Assembly: GCA_039810045.1 (NCBI GenBank)
Contig: JBDHWF010000197.1
Location: 1 to 5,507 of the forward strand
Length of the DNA: 5,507 nt
Reading direction: 5' to 3'
From: CADCWN01 sp039810045
GTDB lineage: Bacteria; Chloroflexota; Chloroflexia; Thermomicrobiales; CADCWN01
The position numbers and the translations under genes are program-made. Each line of letters begins with the position of its first letter. Position 1 is the stretch's first letter. The notes beneath the pieces were generated by a model, which was given only the letters and a program-made list of their open reading frames with translations, did no database searches and had not been told where the DNA came from. Positions 1 through 5,429 of the stretch are shown here, in pieces.

Positions 1-33
1 CCCAAACAGTTCGGAGAGGTAGCTATCGGTCAT
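1..33 (-). CDS. N-terminal fragment of an unidentified gene running off the left edge
   Basis: Only the first 11 codons are visible and read MTDSYLSELFG on the minus strand. The start is supported by a near-consensus ribosome binding site, AGGAGG on the minus strand at 43-38. Two ATG codons stand in tandem at 36-34 and 33-31. I prefer the second because it leaves 4 nt from the ribosome binding site, whereas the first leaves only 1. The 'LSELFG' ending resembles the lead-in that precedes the first beta strand in some short-chain dehydrogenases, but 11 residues cannot identify a family, so no function is assigned. The gene has the same orientation as the three-gene operon to its right. It is separated from that operon by about 200 nt and a terminator-like hairpin, so it is probably a separate transcription unit. 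Confidence 0.6.
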   Translation of the reverse strand, partial: MTDSYLSELFG

Positions 34-94
34 CATTCCTCCTGATCGCGCTCTGTCAATGGTAGCAGTTACGCTGTCGTGCTTTACTGTACGG

Positions 95-125
95 ATTGTA
101 CGCTGGATTCATAATCGCTGCGTAC
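95..125 (-). promoter_or_regulatory. Weak candidate promoter or operator ahead of the left-edge gene
   Basis: On the minus strand TACAAT (100-95) matches the bacterial -10 box at five of six positions, but no good -35 box lies 16-18 nt upstream. A 6-bp inverted repeat, GTACGC at 98-103 and GCGTAC at 120-125, overlaps it. The rest of 34-163 holds no credible gene; an open frame starting at 59 on the plus strand has no ribosome binding site and runs into the aminotransferase gene antisense. This is a weak call based on motif resemblance only. Confidence 0.2.
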
Positions 126-163
126 GAGTTAGGTCGATGAAGGTATTCTGGCTTTGGCAAGAC

Positions 164-208
164 AATGAGCAGGGCTGGGCAGAGGAAGCCCGCCCAGCCC
201 TGCTCATT
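164..208 (-). terminator. Long hairpin after the aminotransferase gene, probable operon terminator
   Basis: Perfect 17-nt inverted repeat: AATGAGCAGGGCTGGGC at 164-180 and its reverse complement at 192-208, with an 11-nt loop. It lies 26 nt beyond the stop codon of the minus-strand PLP enzyme gene, where the operon should end. The stem is long and GC-rich. On the minus strand it is followed by TTGTCTTGCC, which is only a poor U-tract, so it may be a weak intrinsic terminator or a 3'-end-protecting structure. No plus-strand gene ends here that would need it. Confidence 0.65.
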
Positions 209-234
209 ACGTTCAGATCAGTACTATGGCGCAA

Positions 235-1410
235 CTACGTCTTTGCCAGGGCCGTGAGGGCTTCGATCAGGCGATCAATATCGGCGCGACTGTTATAGGC
301 CTGGATCGAGATCCGTACGTAGACCTTCCCCGCGATCTCCATGACTGGAATCTCCACCTGATAGGTATCCCAGAGGTGATCTTTGATCAATGATGGATCG
401 GTTCCTGGTACGGGAATCGTCGCCATCTGTCCCCACCATTCCGCTGAATCGGGCGCAAGTTGCGGCGCAGCGGTGAGTTCTCCCAGCCGTTCGCGGGCTT
501 CGCCAACGAGGGCGTGACAGGCGGCGCGCACGCGTGCCCAATTGTGTTCGCGCTGGAAGGCGATCGCGGCAGGGACACTGAGGTAAGCGGCGGGGTCGTC
601 GGTGCCAGACCACTCATAGTGATCGAGGAAGCGCGATGGCCCAGGCGCGGTGGATTCCCAGCCCCAGCTGATAATCAGGGGATCGAGTAGCGTTTGCCGA
701 TCAGCGCGGGCAAAGAGGAAGCCCGCTCCTTTCGGCGCACAAAGCCATTTGTGACAGTTGCCCAGATAGAAGTCGGCCCCCAATTCGTCCAGATTGAGAT
801 CGATCTGCCCCGGCGCATGAGCACCATCGATGATCGTCATAATGCCAGCCTCGCGGGCGCGGCGACAGATTTCGGCTACCGGGAAGATCAGGGCCGTCCC
901 TGAAGTGATGTGGCTGATGGCGATGACCTTGGTCTGAGGCGTCACCCCTGCCCAAAGCTCATCAACAAAGGTGGCAACATCTGTGATTGGCAGACTGATT
1001 GGCTGAGTGACGTAGTGTGCGCCAACGCGGTTGCAATAATAACGCCAGGTGCGGTCGACCGCTCCATATTCCAGGTCCGTCGCCAGGACTTCATCACCCA
1101 GCTCAAAGTGGAGCGAACGGGCCACCGCATTCATCCCTGCCGTGACATTTGGTACGAAGACGACATTGCCAGGGTCAGTACCGACGAACCCACCCAGGGC
1201 GGCGCGGGCCTCGGCCAATAGGCCTTTGACCCGCCGCCCCAGAAATTCCACAGGCTGACGTTCTAGTTCGCGTTGCCATTCCTGAAACGTTTCGAAGACT
1301 GGTAAGGGGCAAGCCCCAAAGCTCCCATGATTGAGAAAGGTAATATCTTTGCGTACCTGAAAAAGTGGGGCGAGTGCCGCCAGTTCTTCCTCTGTTGCTG
1401 CTGTGATCAT
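235..1410 (-). CDS. PLP-dependent class V aminotransferase-fold enzyme, isopenicillin N epimerase-like
   Basis: 391-residue cytosolic enzyme of fold-type I PLP enzymes, class V. The N-terminus carries FLNHGSFGACP (25-35), typical of the isopenicillin N epimerase-like branch. ISHITSG (165-171), the cofactor-binding Asp195 in IIDGAHAPG (193-201), and the probable Schiff-base Lys221 in NCHKW (218-222) follow in the expected order. Arg366 in YVRIS is a plausible carboxylate-binding residue. Length is normal for the family. The ATG at 1410 is chosen because GGGGAG lies 7 nt upstream and the HGSFG block sits at the usual distance; an in-frame GTG at 1569 would overlap the amidase gene deeply. It is the last gene of the three-gene operon, 4 nt after the amidase B stop. 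Members of this family include epimerases, lyases and desulfurase-like enzymes. A true beta-lactam epimerase is not implied, since no penicillin genes are nearby. The exact reaction is unknown. Confidence 0.9.
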   Translation of the reverse strand: MITAATEEELAALAPLFQVRKDITFLNHGSFGACPLPVFETFQEWQRELERQPVEFLGRRVKGLLAEARAALGGFVGTDPGNVVFVPNVTAGMNAVARSLHFELGDEVLATDLEYGAVDRTWRYYCNRVGAHYVTQPISLPITDVATFVDELWAGVTPQTKVIAISHITSGTALIFPVAEICRRAREAGIMTIIDGAHAPGQIDLNLDELGADFYLGNCHKWLCAPKGAGFLFARADRQTLLDPLIISWGWESTAPGPSRFLDHYEWSGTDDPAAYLSVPAAIAFQREHNWARVRAACHALVGEARERLGELTAAPQLAPDSAEWWGQMATIPVPGTDPSLIKDHLWDTYQVEIPVMEIAGKVYVRISIQAYNSRADIDRLIEALTALAKT

Positions 1411-1423
1411 TTTACTACTCCCC
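1411..1423 (-). promoter_or_regulatory. Ribosome binding site embedded in the end of the amidase B gene (translational coupling)
   Basis: On the minus strand the last two sense codons of amidase B (GGG GAG, 1423-1418) form the Shine-Dalgarno sequence GGGGAG for the downstream PLP enzyme. They are followed by the TAG stop (1417-1415), TAAA, and then the ATG at 1410. Stop and start are therefore 4 nt apart and the spacing from Shine-Dalgarno to ATG is 7 nt. This arrangement decides the start of the PLP enzyme gene and suggests that ribosomes finishing amidase B restart on it. Confidence 0.75.
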
Positions 1424-2836
1424 GGAGTTGTATTGCTCAACAGGTGGATAATGATTGGCCCACGGTGCCATCTCTTCATAGGCCGCTGCCGCGCGTAATA
1501 CTGTGGCGTCGTCGTGCCAGTCCCCCACAATTTGTAGGGCAATGGGTAGGCCGTCGCTGGCAAAACCACAGGGAACGGTGGCTGCTGGTTGTCCCGTTAG
1601 ATTGAACGGATAGGTAAACGCCGACCAACTCAGGTATCCAACCTCCCGCCCGGCAACTGTCGCTGGCGCATCAAGCTCGACCGGGAAGGCAGTGATTGGG
1701 AGTTGTGGCGTGATCAAGAGATCGTATGATTCCATGAAGCGACAGATTTCCTCGTGATAGGTAGTACGGAGGGATTGCGCGTGGTTGACTGCGGCGGCAG
1801 AGAGACTGAAGCCGCGGTCAATCAGTGGGAGTCGACCGGGATCGAGCAGGGCGCGTACCTGGTCGTAATCATCGAGGAAGTAGGCCGCCTGGGTGGCACA
1901 CCAGATTGGGTCGAGAATATCCCACGGATCGGGAAGATCAGGCGAGGCTTCTACCACGGTACACCCTAACTCACTGAAACGCTGCGCCGCGCGTTCGGTA
2001 AGCGTACGCACCTCTGGATCAATCGCCGCAAAGCCAAGGTCGGGGGACCAGGCTACCCGTAACCCAGCGATCCCCCCATCACACGCTGCCAGAAAATCAG
2101 TGTTATGGTGATAGGAGAAGCGGTCACGAGGATCTGGCCCAGCCATGACGTTTAGCATCAACGCAGCATCGCGCACGGTGCGGGTGATTGGTCCGGCGTG
2201 CGCCGTTGTGGTGGCACTGGCGTTGGGGTAGGGGATCAACCCGAATGACGGCTTGAGCCCAAAAACGCCACAGAAGCCAGCGGGAATCCGAATTGACCCA
2301 GCGCCATCCCCGCCCTGGGCTAACGGCCCCAGTCCTGCGGCTACTGCCGCTGCGGCTCCAGCGCTCGATCCCCCTGATGTTCGTCCAAGTTGCCAGGGAT
2401 TCTGGGTTGGTGGTCCCAGGCGATTGGTTGAGCCGCCTTTCCAACCATCCTCGGGCAGGTTTGTTTTGCCAAGTAGCGTAGAGCCGGCTGCACGGAGTCG
2501 TCCGACCAGGATATTGTCGGCGTCAGGAATAGTATCTTTGGCGATCAGCGAGCCGCGAGTCGTGCGAATGCCACGTGTTGGCTGGTTATCTTTAATCGAG
2601 AGCGGTATCCCTGCCAGGGGTGGTGCCGTTGCTGGAGCAGCGTAGGCTCGTTCTGCTGCCTGCGCGTTTGCCAGCGCCTCGTCAGCCGTGATCGTCAGGA
2701 AGGCGTTGAGGTGTGGGTTGAGCCGTGCGATCCTGGTGAGGGTGGTGGTGGCAACTTCTACTGGCGAAAGTTCGCGCCGTTGGTAGGCAGCACGGAGGGC
2801 GAGCGCCGATTGATAGCAGAGTTCATCCTGGTTCAT
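1415..2836 (-). CDS. Amidase-signature family hydrolase (amidase B)
   Basis: 473-residue enzyme of the amidase signature family, which hydrolyses carboxamide or linear amide bonds with a Ser-cisSer-Lys triad. The triad is visible: Lys82 in SIKDN (80-84), cis-Ser157 in GGSSAG (155-160), and nucleophile Ser181 in GAGSIRIPA (178-186). The spacings of 75 and 24 residues match the family. FGLKPSFG (192-199) and the C-terminal block VPCGFASDGLPIALQIVG (421-438) are also typical. No signal peptide is seen, so it is probably cytosolic. The start is the ATG at 2836, with AAGGAG 10 nt upstream at 2852-2847; a TTG at 2866 lacks such support. It lies 44 nt after its paralogue amidase A and is coupled to the PLP enzyme. 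GatA is unlikely because no gatB or gatC is adjacent and two copies lie in tandem. Its form resembles catabolic amidases; the substrate is unknown. Confidence 0.92.
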   Translation of the reverse strand: MNQDELCYQSALALRAAYQRRELSPVEVATTTLTRIARLNPHLNAFLTITADEALANAQAAERAYAAPATAPPLAGIPLSIKDNQPTRGIRTTRGSLIAKDTIPDADNILVGRLRAAGSTLLGKTNLPEDGWKGGSTNRLGPPTQNPWQLGRTSGGSSAGAAAAVAAGLGPLAQGGDGAGSIRIPAGFCGVFGLKPSFGLIPYPNASATTTAHAGPITRTVRDAALMLNVMAGPDPRDRFSYHHNTDFLAACDGGIAGLRVAWSPDLGFAAIDPEVRTLTERAAQRFSELGCTVVEASPDLPDPWDILDPIWCATQAAYFLDDYDQVRALLDPGRLPLIDRGFSLSAAAVNHAQSLRTTYHEEICRFMESYDLLITPQLPITAFPVELDAPATVAGREVGYLSWSAFTYPFNLTGQPAATVPCGFASDGLPIALQIVGDWHDDATVLRAAAAYEEMAPWANHYPPVEQYNSGE

Positions 2837-2880
2837 TCCGTGCTCACTCCTTGTCTCTAACACCAACGCCTTGGTGGCGA

Positions 2881-4305
2881 TTACGGTAGGGCAATCTGCG
2901 GATGGTGCTGCCAGACGTTTGTTGCCTGTTGGAAGGCATAGGCCAGCTGAAGGACGCCAATTTCATGTTGATGTCGGCCAACAATCTGGACACCGATGGG
3001 CAAACCTTCTGCCGTAAATCCGCACGGTACCGAGATGGTTGGTAGACCAGTGATGGTGATGTAGTAGCAGGACTTCATCCAGTCGATATACGACCCCATC
3101 TGTTGTCCATTGATTTCAGTGACATACCGCTGGCGAATGTCAAATGGTGGCACCTGCGAGACGGGGCAGATCAGGTATTCGTAGGTATCCATGAACGTCG
3201 TTACACGTTGGAACAACTCTGTCCGGGCCTTTTCCAGGCGAGAAAGTTCGGGGCCAGTGAGCTTCGCGCCCTCGGCGGTTTCCTGGCGAATGGTTTCCTT
3301 GATCAGATCGCCATATTTCGCTACGTTCGTACTTTGGGCCAGTTCGGTATTCCACGACCGCCAGGCTTTGAAAATCTGGTCAGCGTCGGTGAAATCTGGG
3401 GAGGCTTCTTCGACAGTGCAGCCTAACTGCTCAAATACTGGTAACTGGGCAGCGATTGTATCTGTCACTCGTGGGTCAACGGGGAGATCGCCCAGGTTGG
3501 GACTCCAGGCGATCCGCGTGCCTCGAAAATCACGGTCGAGTGGCTGGTTAAAGATCGAAGCTGGTTCTGGGATGCTGATCGGGACACGGCGGTCGGGGCC
3601 AGCCATTGCGGTGAGCAGTAGCGCAATATCTTGCACTGTGCGGGCCATTGGCCCGGACACTGAGATCGGCCACCAGCCAAGGGTCGCCGGGAAGCTTGGG
3701 ACCCGCCCAGGCGCAGTGCGAAAACCAACGACATTGCAAAAATTGGCCGGATTACGCAGTGAACCACCAGTATCACTCCCATCGGCGATGGGGATCATCC
3801 CACAGGCCAGGGCTACTGCCGCTCCTCCGCTGCTCCCACCGCAGGTCTTGGTCAGATCATAGGGATTGTGTGTTTCTCCAAAGACTTCATTATAGGTCTG
3901 TGAGCCAGCGCCAAACTCTGGGGTATTCGTCTTACCAATCGAAATTGCTCCGGCTCCCTGCAAGCGGTCAATGAGTAATGTATTGCGGTCAGGAACGAAG
4001 TCCTTAAATATAGGGGTGCCAAAGGTGGTGCGAATCCCCTTTGTGAGTTGAAGATCTTTATGGGCGATGGGCAGGCCGTGTAACGGGCCAAGTTCGTCGC
4101 CACGGGCGACGGCGGCATCGGCTTGGTCAGCGGCAGCGAGGAGTTGCTCCTCTGGCAAGAGGGTGATGATGGCATTGACCTGTGGATTGACGCGCGCGAT
4201 TTGCTCCAGGTGGCTCGCCATGACCTCGCGGGCGGAAAGCTCTTTACGGCGAATCTTTGCTGCAAGATCAGTGGCTGTTGCGAAATGCGGTACTTCTGCT
4301 GGCAT
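2881..4305 (-). CDS. Amidase-signature family hydrolase (amidase A)
   Basis: 474-residue amidase-signature enzyme and first gene of the minus-strand operon. The catalytic triad is complete: Lys83 in AHKDL (81-85), cis-Ser158 in GGSSGG (156-161), and nucleophile Ser182 in SDTGGSLRNPA (177-187), with the canonical 75- and 24-residue spacings. VVGFRTAPGRVP (192-203) and the C-terminal block VPCGFTAEGLPIGVQIVG (426-443) complete the family pattern. No signal peptide or membrane segment is seen. The ATG at 4305 is chosen because GAGAGGA lies 7 nt upstream (4319-4313). The open frame extends further upstream, but that would run into the divergent phosphoesterase gene. It is clearly related to amidase B: both carry an AWSPxLG block followed by LGCTVxEASPD. 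The nucleophile loop differs (GGSLRNPA here, AGSIRIPA in B), suggesting different substrates. Housekeeping GatA is unlikely for lack of gatBC neighbours. Confidence 0.93.
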   Translation of the reverse strand: MPAEVPHFATATDLAAKIRRKELSAREVMASHLEQIARVNPQVNAIITLLPEEQLLAAADQADAAVARGDELGPLHGLPIAHKDLQLTKGIRTTFGTPIFKDFVPDRNTLLIDRLQGAGAISIGKTNTPEFGAGSQTYNEVFGETHNPYDLTKTCGGSSGGAAVALACGMIPIADGSDTGGSLRNPANFCNVVGFRTAPGRVPSFPATLGWWPISVSGPMARTVQDIALLLTAMAGPDRRVPISIPEPASIFNQPLDRDFRGTRIAWSPNLGDLPVDPRVTDTIAAQLPVFEQLGCTVEEASPDFTDADQIFKAWRSWNTELAQSTNVAKYGDLIKETIRQETAEGAKLTGPELSRLEKARTELFQRVTTFMDTYEYLICPVSQVPPFDIRQRYVTEINGQQMGSYIDWMKSCYYITITGLPTISVPCGFTAEGLPIGVQIVGRHQHEIGVLQLAYAFQQATNVWQHHPQIALP

Positions 4306-4405
4306 TGTCGTATCCTCTCCGTATACTGGCGATTGGGTACGATTCGTTCTGTGGCTCCATTGTGCCAGATTTTGCCGCACAATGTATTGCAAGGAAGGAA
4401 GCGCG
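4306..4405. promoter_or_regulatory. Divergent promoter region with an 8-bp inverted repeat
   Basis: This 100-nt gap separates the amidase operon (leftward) from the phosphoesterase gene (rightward) and must hold the promoters of both unless they lie inside the genes. It contains a perfect inverted repeat, CATTGTGC at 4358-4365 and GCACAATG at 4377-4384, with an 11-nt spacer. Read on the minus strand the same segment also shows a near-direct repeat, GGCAAAAT followed 10 nt later by GGCACAAT. Such a one-turn or two-turn symmetric element fits a dimeric regulator site, but no regulator gene is visible. On the plus strand TATACT (4322-4327) is a five-of-six -10 match without a convincing -35 partner. 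No promoter can be called firmly. Confidence 0.4.
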
Positions 4406-4966
4406 ATGAACATTGGGATCTTGTCAGATATTCACGATCACGTCTGGAACCTCGACACCGTGTTGCCTACCCTCGCTGCGTGTGACGTGGTGATCTGCTG
4501 TGGCGATCTCTGTTCGCCATTCATCATCGGCCTGTTGGGTGAGGGATTGGCGGGGAAACCAGTGCAGATTGTCTTTGGGAATAATGATGGCGATCTCTTT
4601 CGGATCACCCAAAATGCCGCCCGCTGGCCGAATATCACGCTCGCCGGGGAACAGTTCACTGGCGAAATAGGTGGCAGGAAGATCCACGTGAATCACTACC
4701 CGAGTATTGCGGAGACGGTTGATGAGCGGGCCTATGATCTCATTTGCTATGGGCATGATCATCGGTTTCGGGTCTATCAACGAGGCCAGGCGCTGGTGGT
4801 CAATCCTGGGGCGATCATGGGGTATGACTCAGCCGCGAAGCGCGATATTCCCGCAACGTTTGTGGTTTACGATACTGATCTGGCGACGGTTGAAGCCTTT
4901 CAGATTGTCGATGTGGCTAAGCGGACAGTTGCGCCATACGCATTCTCAATCGAAACAGGTGGGTGA
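4406..4966 (+). CDS. YfcE/MJ0936-like metallophosphoesterase (calcineurin-like superfamily)
   Basis: 186-residue cytosolic phosphoesterase with a binuclear metal centre. The metal and active-site motifs occur in the usual order: Asp8 and His10 in SDIHDH (7-12), Asp34 in GDL (33-35), GNND with Asn59/Asn60 (58-61), His97 in HVNHYP (94-99), and His117/His119 in GHDH (116-119), followed by NPG (133-135). Size and motif spacing fit the small YfcE/MJ0936 subgroup, whose characterised members are Mn-dependent phosphodiesterases on artificial substrates; the physiological substrate is unknown. The ATG at 4406 follows a purine-rich ribosome binding site, AAGGAAGGAA (4391-4400), and begins right at the MNIGILSDIH strand, so earlier in-frame starts from 4067 on are antisense to amidase A and rejected. 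It is transcribed alone, divergent from the amidases and convergent with the rRNA operon. Confidence 0.93.
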   Translation: MNIGILSDIHDHVWNLDTVLPTLAACDVVICCGDLCSPFIIGLLGEGLAGKPVQIVFGNNDGDLFRITQNAARWPNITLAGEQFTGEIGGRKIHVNHYPSIAETVDERAYDLICYGHDHRFRVYQRGQALVVNPGAIMGYDSAAKRDIPATFVVYDTDLATVEAFQIVDVAKRTVAPYAFSIETGG

Positions 4967-4977
4967 GCGAACAGATG

Positions 4978-5021
4978 ATAAAAGAAACAGCGCCGCCCGT
5001 TTGCAAACGGGCGGCGCTGTT
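4978..5021 (-). terminator. Perfect 36-nt palindrome: terminator of the rRNA/tRNA operon, possibly bidirectional
   Basis: The 36 nt at 4986-5021 are a perfect palindrome centred between 5003 and 5004. As RNA this gives a stem of about 16 bp around a TGCA turn, with a GC-rich core (GCGCCGCCCG and its complement). On the minus strand it begins 2 nt after the CCA end of tRNA-fMet and is followed by TTTCTTTTAT, a good U-tract, so it is a strong intrinsic terminator of the RNA operon. On the plus strand it lies 19 nt after the phosphoesterase stop and is followed only by GTTGG, so it would work less efficiently there, though the hairpin may still protect the mRNA 3' end. Confidence 0.9.
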
Positions 5022-5023
5022 GT

Positions 5024-5098
5024 TGGTAGCGGGGGGCGGATTCGAACCGCCGACCTTCGGGTTATGAGCCCGACGAGCTGCCGCTGCTCCACCCCGCG
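5024..5098 (-). tRNA. Initiator tRNA-fMet (anticodon CAU), CCA encoded
   Basis: 75-nt tRNA on the minus strand with a full cloverleaf. It has acceptor CGCGGGG/CCCCGCT, D-stem GAGC/GCTC, anticodon arm TCGGG-CTCATAA-CCCGA, variable loop AGGTC, T-arm GGCGG-TTCGAAT-CCGCC, discriminator A and encoded CCA. Initiator identity is shown by the unpaired position 1-72 (C opposite U), by three consecutive G:C pairs next to the anticodon loop (GGG/CCC), and by the A11:U24 pair. The D-loop, AGCGGCA, is 7 nt with the GG pair kept, which explains the length of 75 compared with the usual 77. It is the last gene of the rRNA operon, 71 nt after 5S and 2 nt before the terminator hairpin. Initiator tRNA carries formylmethionine to the ribosomal P site. 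Confidence 0.96.
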
Positions 5099-5110
5099 AC
5101 ACACAGGAAT

Positions 5111-5140
5111 AGTGTACTGTACGTTGACCACCAGTGACAA
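5111..5140 (-). promoter_or_regulatory. Candidate internal promoter for tRNA-fMet in the 5S-tRNA spacer
   Basis: On the minus strand TTGTCA (5140-5135, five of six to TTGACA) and TACACT (5116-5111, four of six to TATAAT) are separated by 18 nt. Transcription would start near 5104, a few bases before the tRNA 5' end at 5098. The tRNA may thus have its own promoter in addition to read-through from the rRNA operon. This is motif matching only, with a suboptimal -10 box and slightly long spacer. Confidence 0.35.
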
Positions 5141-5151
5141 GGTGAGATGTC

Positions 5152-5307
5152 GGAGCGAAAGGGCGGGGCCTGCCCGCAGTGGCCGCATCTCCCACGGCGT
5201 TGGAGCCGCAGTACCTGCTGGCGCTGGCGCATTTCACGACCGGGTTCGGGATGGGACCGGGTGGGGCCACGCCGCCCTCAACCACGGGCAGACCCCGCCC
5301 ACGCTCC
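5152..5307 (-). other. Extended processing stem of the 5S rRNA precursor
   Basis: Sequences on both sides of the 5S gene are complementary and continue its terminal helix. GGGCGGGG (5161-5168) pairs with CCCCGCCC (5293-5300), one U-G wobble (5292 with 5169) joins this to helix I, and beyond a small 3x1 internal loop GGAGCG (5152-5157) pairs with CGCTCC (5302-5307). Together with helix I this makes about 25 stacked pairs enclosing the 5S RNA. The structure is a likely substrate for a double-strand-specific maturation nuclease; which nuclease cannot be told from the sequence. Confidence 0.75.
5170..5291 (-). rRNA. rrf: 5S ribosomal RNA
   Basis: About 122 nt on the minus strand with the hallmarks of bacterial 5S rRNA. 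A terminal helix CTGCCCGTGG pairs with the 3' end (CGGGCAG plus three more pairs). The loop C/helix III block CCCATCCCGAACCCGG (5248-5233) is almost the family consensus and is preceded by GGCCCCACCCGG. A central GTACTGC and a 3' GGGAGA segment are also present. The ends are set by the terminal helix and may be off by a base or two. The gene sits between the 23S 3' end (spacer of about 138 nt) and tRNA-fMet (71 nt), in the standard rRNA operon order. The RNA is part of the large ribosomal subunit. Confidence 0.92.
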
Positions 5308-5429
5308 TGCTCAGAGCTTGTTACTGGTGTGAACTGTTACGTGATGCAATTGCTTTTCGCGAGATCGTCATTCATAGCAAGCCAACTCTTGCCCGCATAG
5401 TAGCGGTACAACACAAGAAGAGGAGTTAA
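5292..5429 (-). other. 23S-5S intergenic transcribed spacer
   Basis: This spacer of about 138 nt is transcribed leftward as part of the rRNA operon. It contains two adjacent small hairpins: GCAAG/CTTGC around a 6-nt loop (5377-5392) and CCGC/GCGG around a 6-nt loop (5393-5406). It also has a short direct repeat, TGTTAC at 5319-5324 and 5335-5340, and its 5S-proximal end forms one arm of the 5S processing stem. I see no tRNA gene and no open frame that makes sense in it. Confidence 0.7.

Noticed and set aside
54..59. Perfect TTGACA on the minus strand as a -35 box for the left-edge gene
   Set aside because: The -10 box would fall on the start codons at 36-31, so a transcript could not include the ribosome binding site.
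59..298. 79-codon plus-strand open frame in the left intergenic region
   Set aside because: No ribosome binding site; it crosses the hairpin at 164-208 and ends antisense in the aminotransferase gene.
2253..2645. 130-codon plus-strand open frame antisense to amidase B
   Set aside because: Proline- and alanine-rich shadow of the glycine/alanine-rich amidase catalytic region; no ribosome binding site or family motif.
3191..3862. 223-codon plus-strand open frame antisense to amidase A
   Set aside because: The opposite strand encodes the amidase catalytic core with all triad residues; the frame has no start context and no recognisable motif.
1415..4305. Interpretation of the amidases as GatA subunits of the tRNA amidotransferase
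   Set aside because: There are two tandem copies, no gatB or gatC is adjacent, and the operon partner is a PLP enzyme; a general amidase role fits better, though homology to GatA is real.
3852..4382. 176-codon minus-strand frame overlapping the amidase A N-terminus
   Set aside because: Out-of-frame shadow of amidase A, whose own start has a good ribosome binding site and whose protein is conserved in the other frame.
4360..4388. TTGTGC-17 nt-TGTATT as the phosphoesterase promoter
   Set aside because: Both boxes are weak and the predicted start near 4395 would cut into the ribosome binding site at 4391-4400.
4707..5429. 240-codon plus-strand open frame across the phosphoesterase end, tRNA and 5S region
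   Set aside because: It runs through the out-of-frame phosphoesterase 3' end, the terminator palindrome and, antisense, the tRNA and 5S genes; it has no protein-like character.
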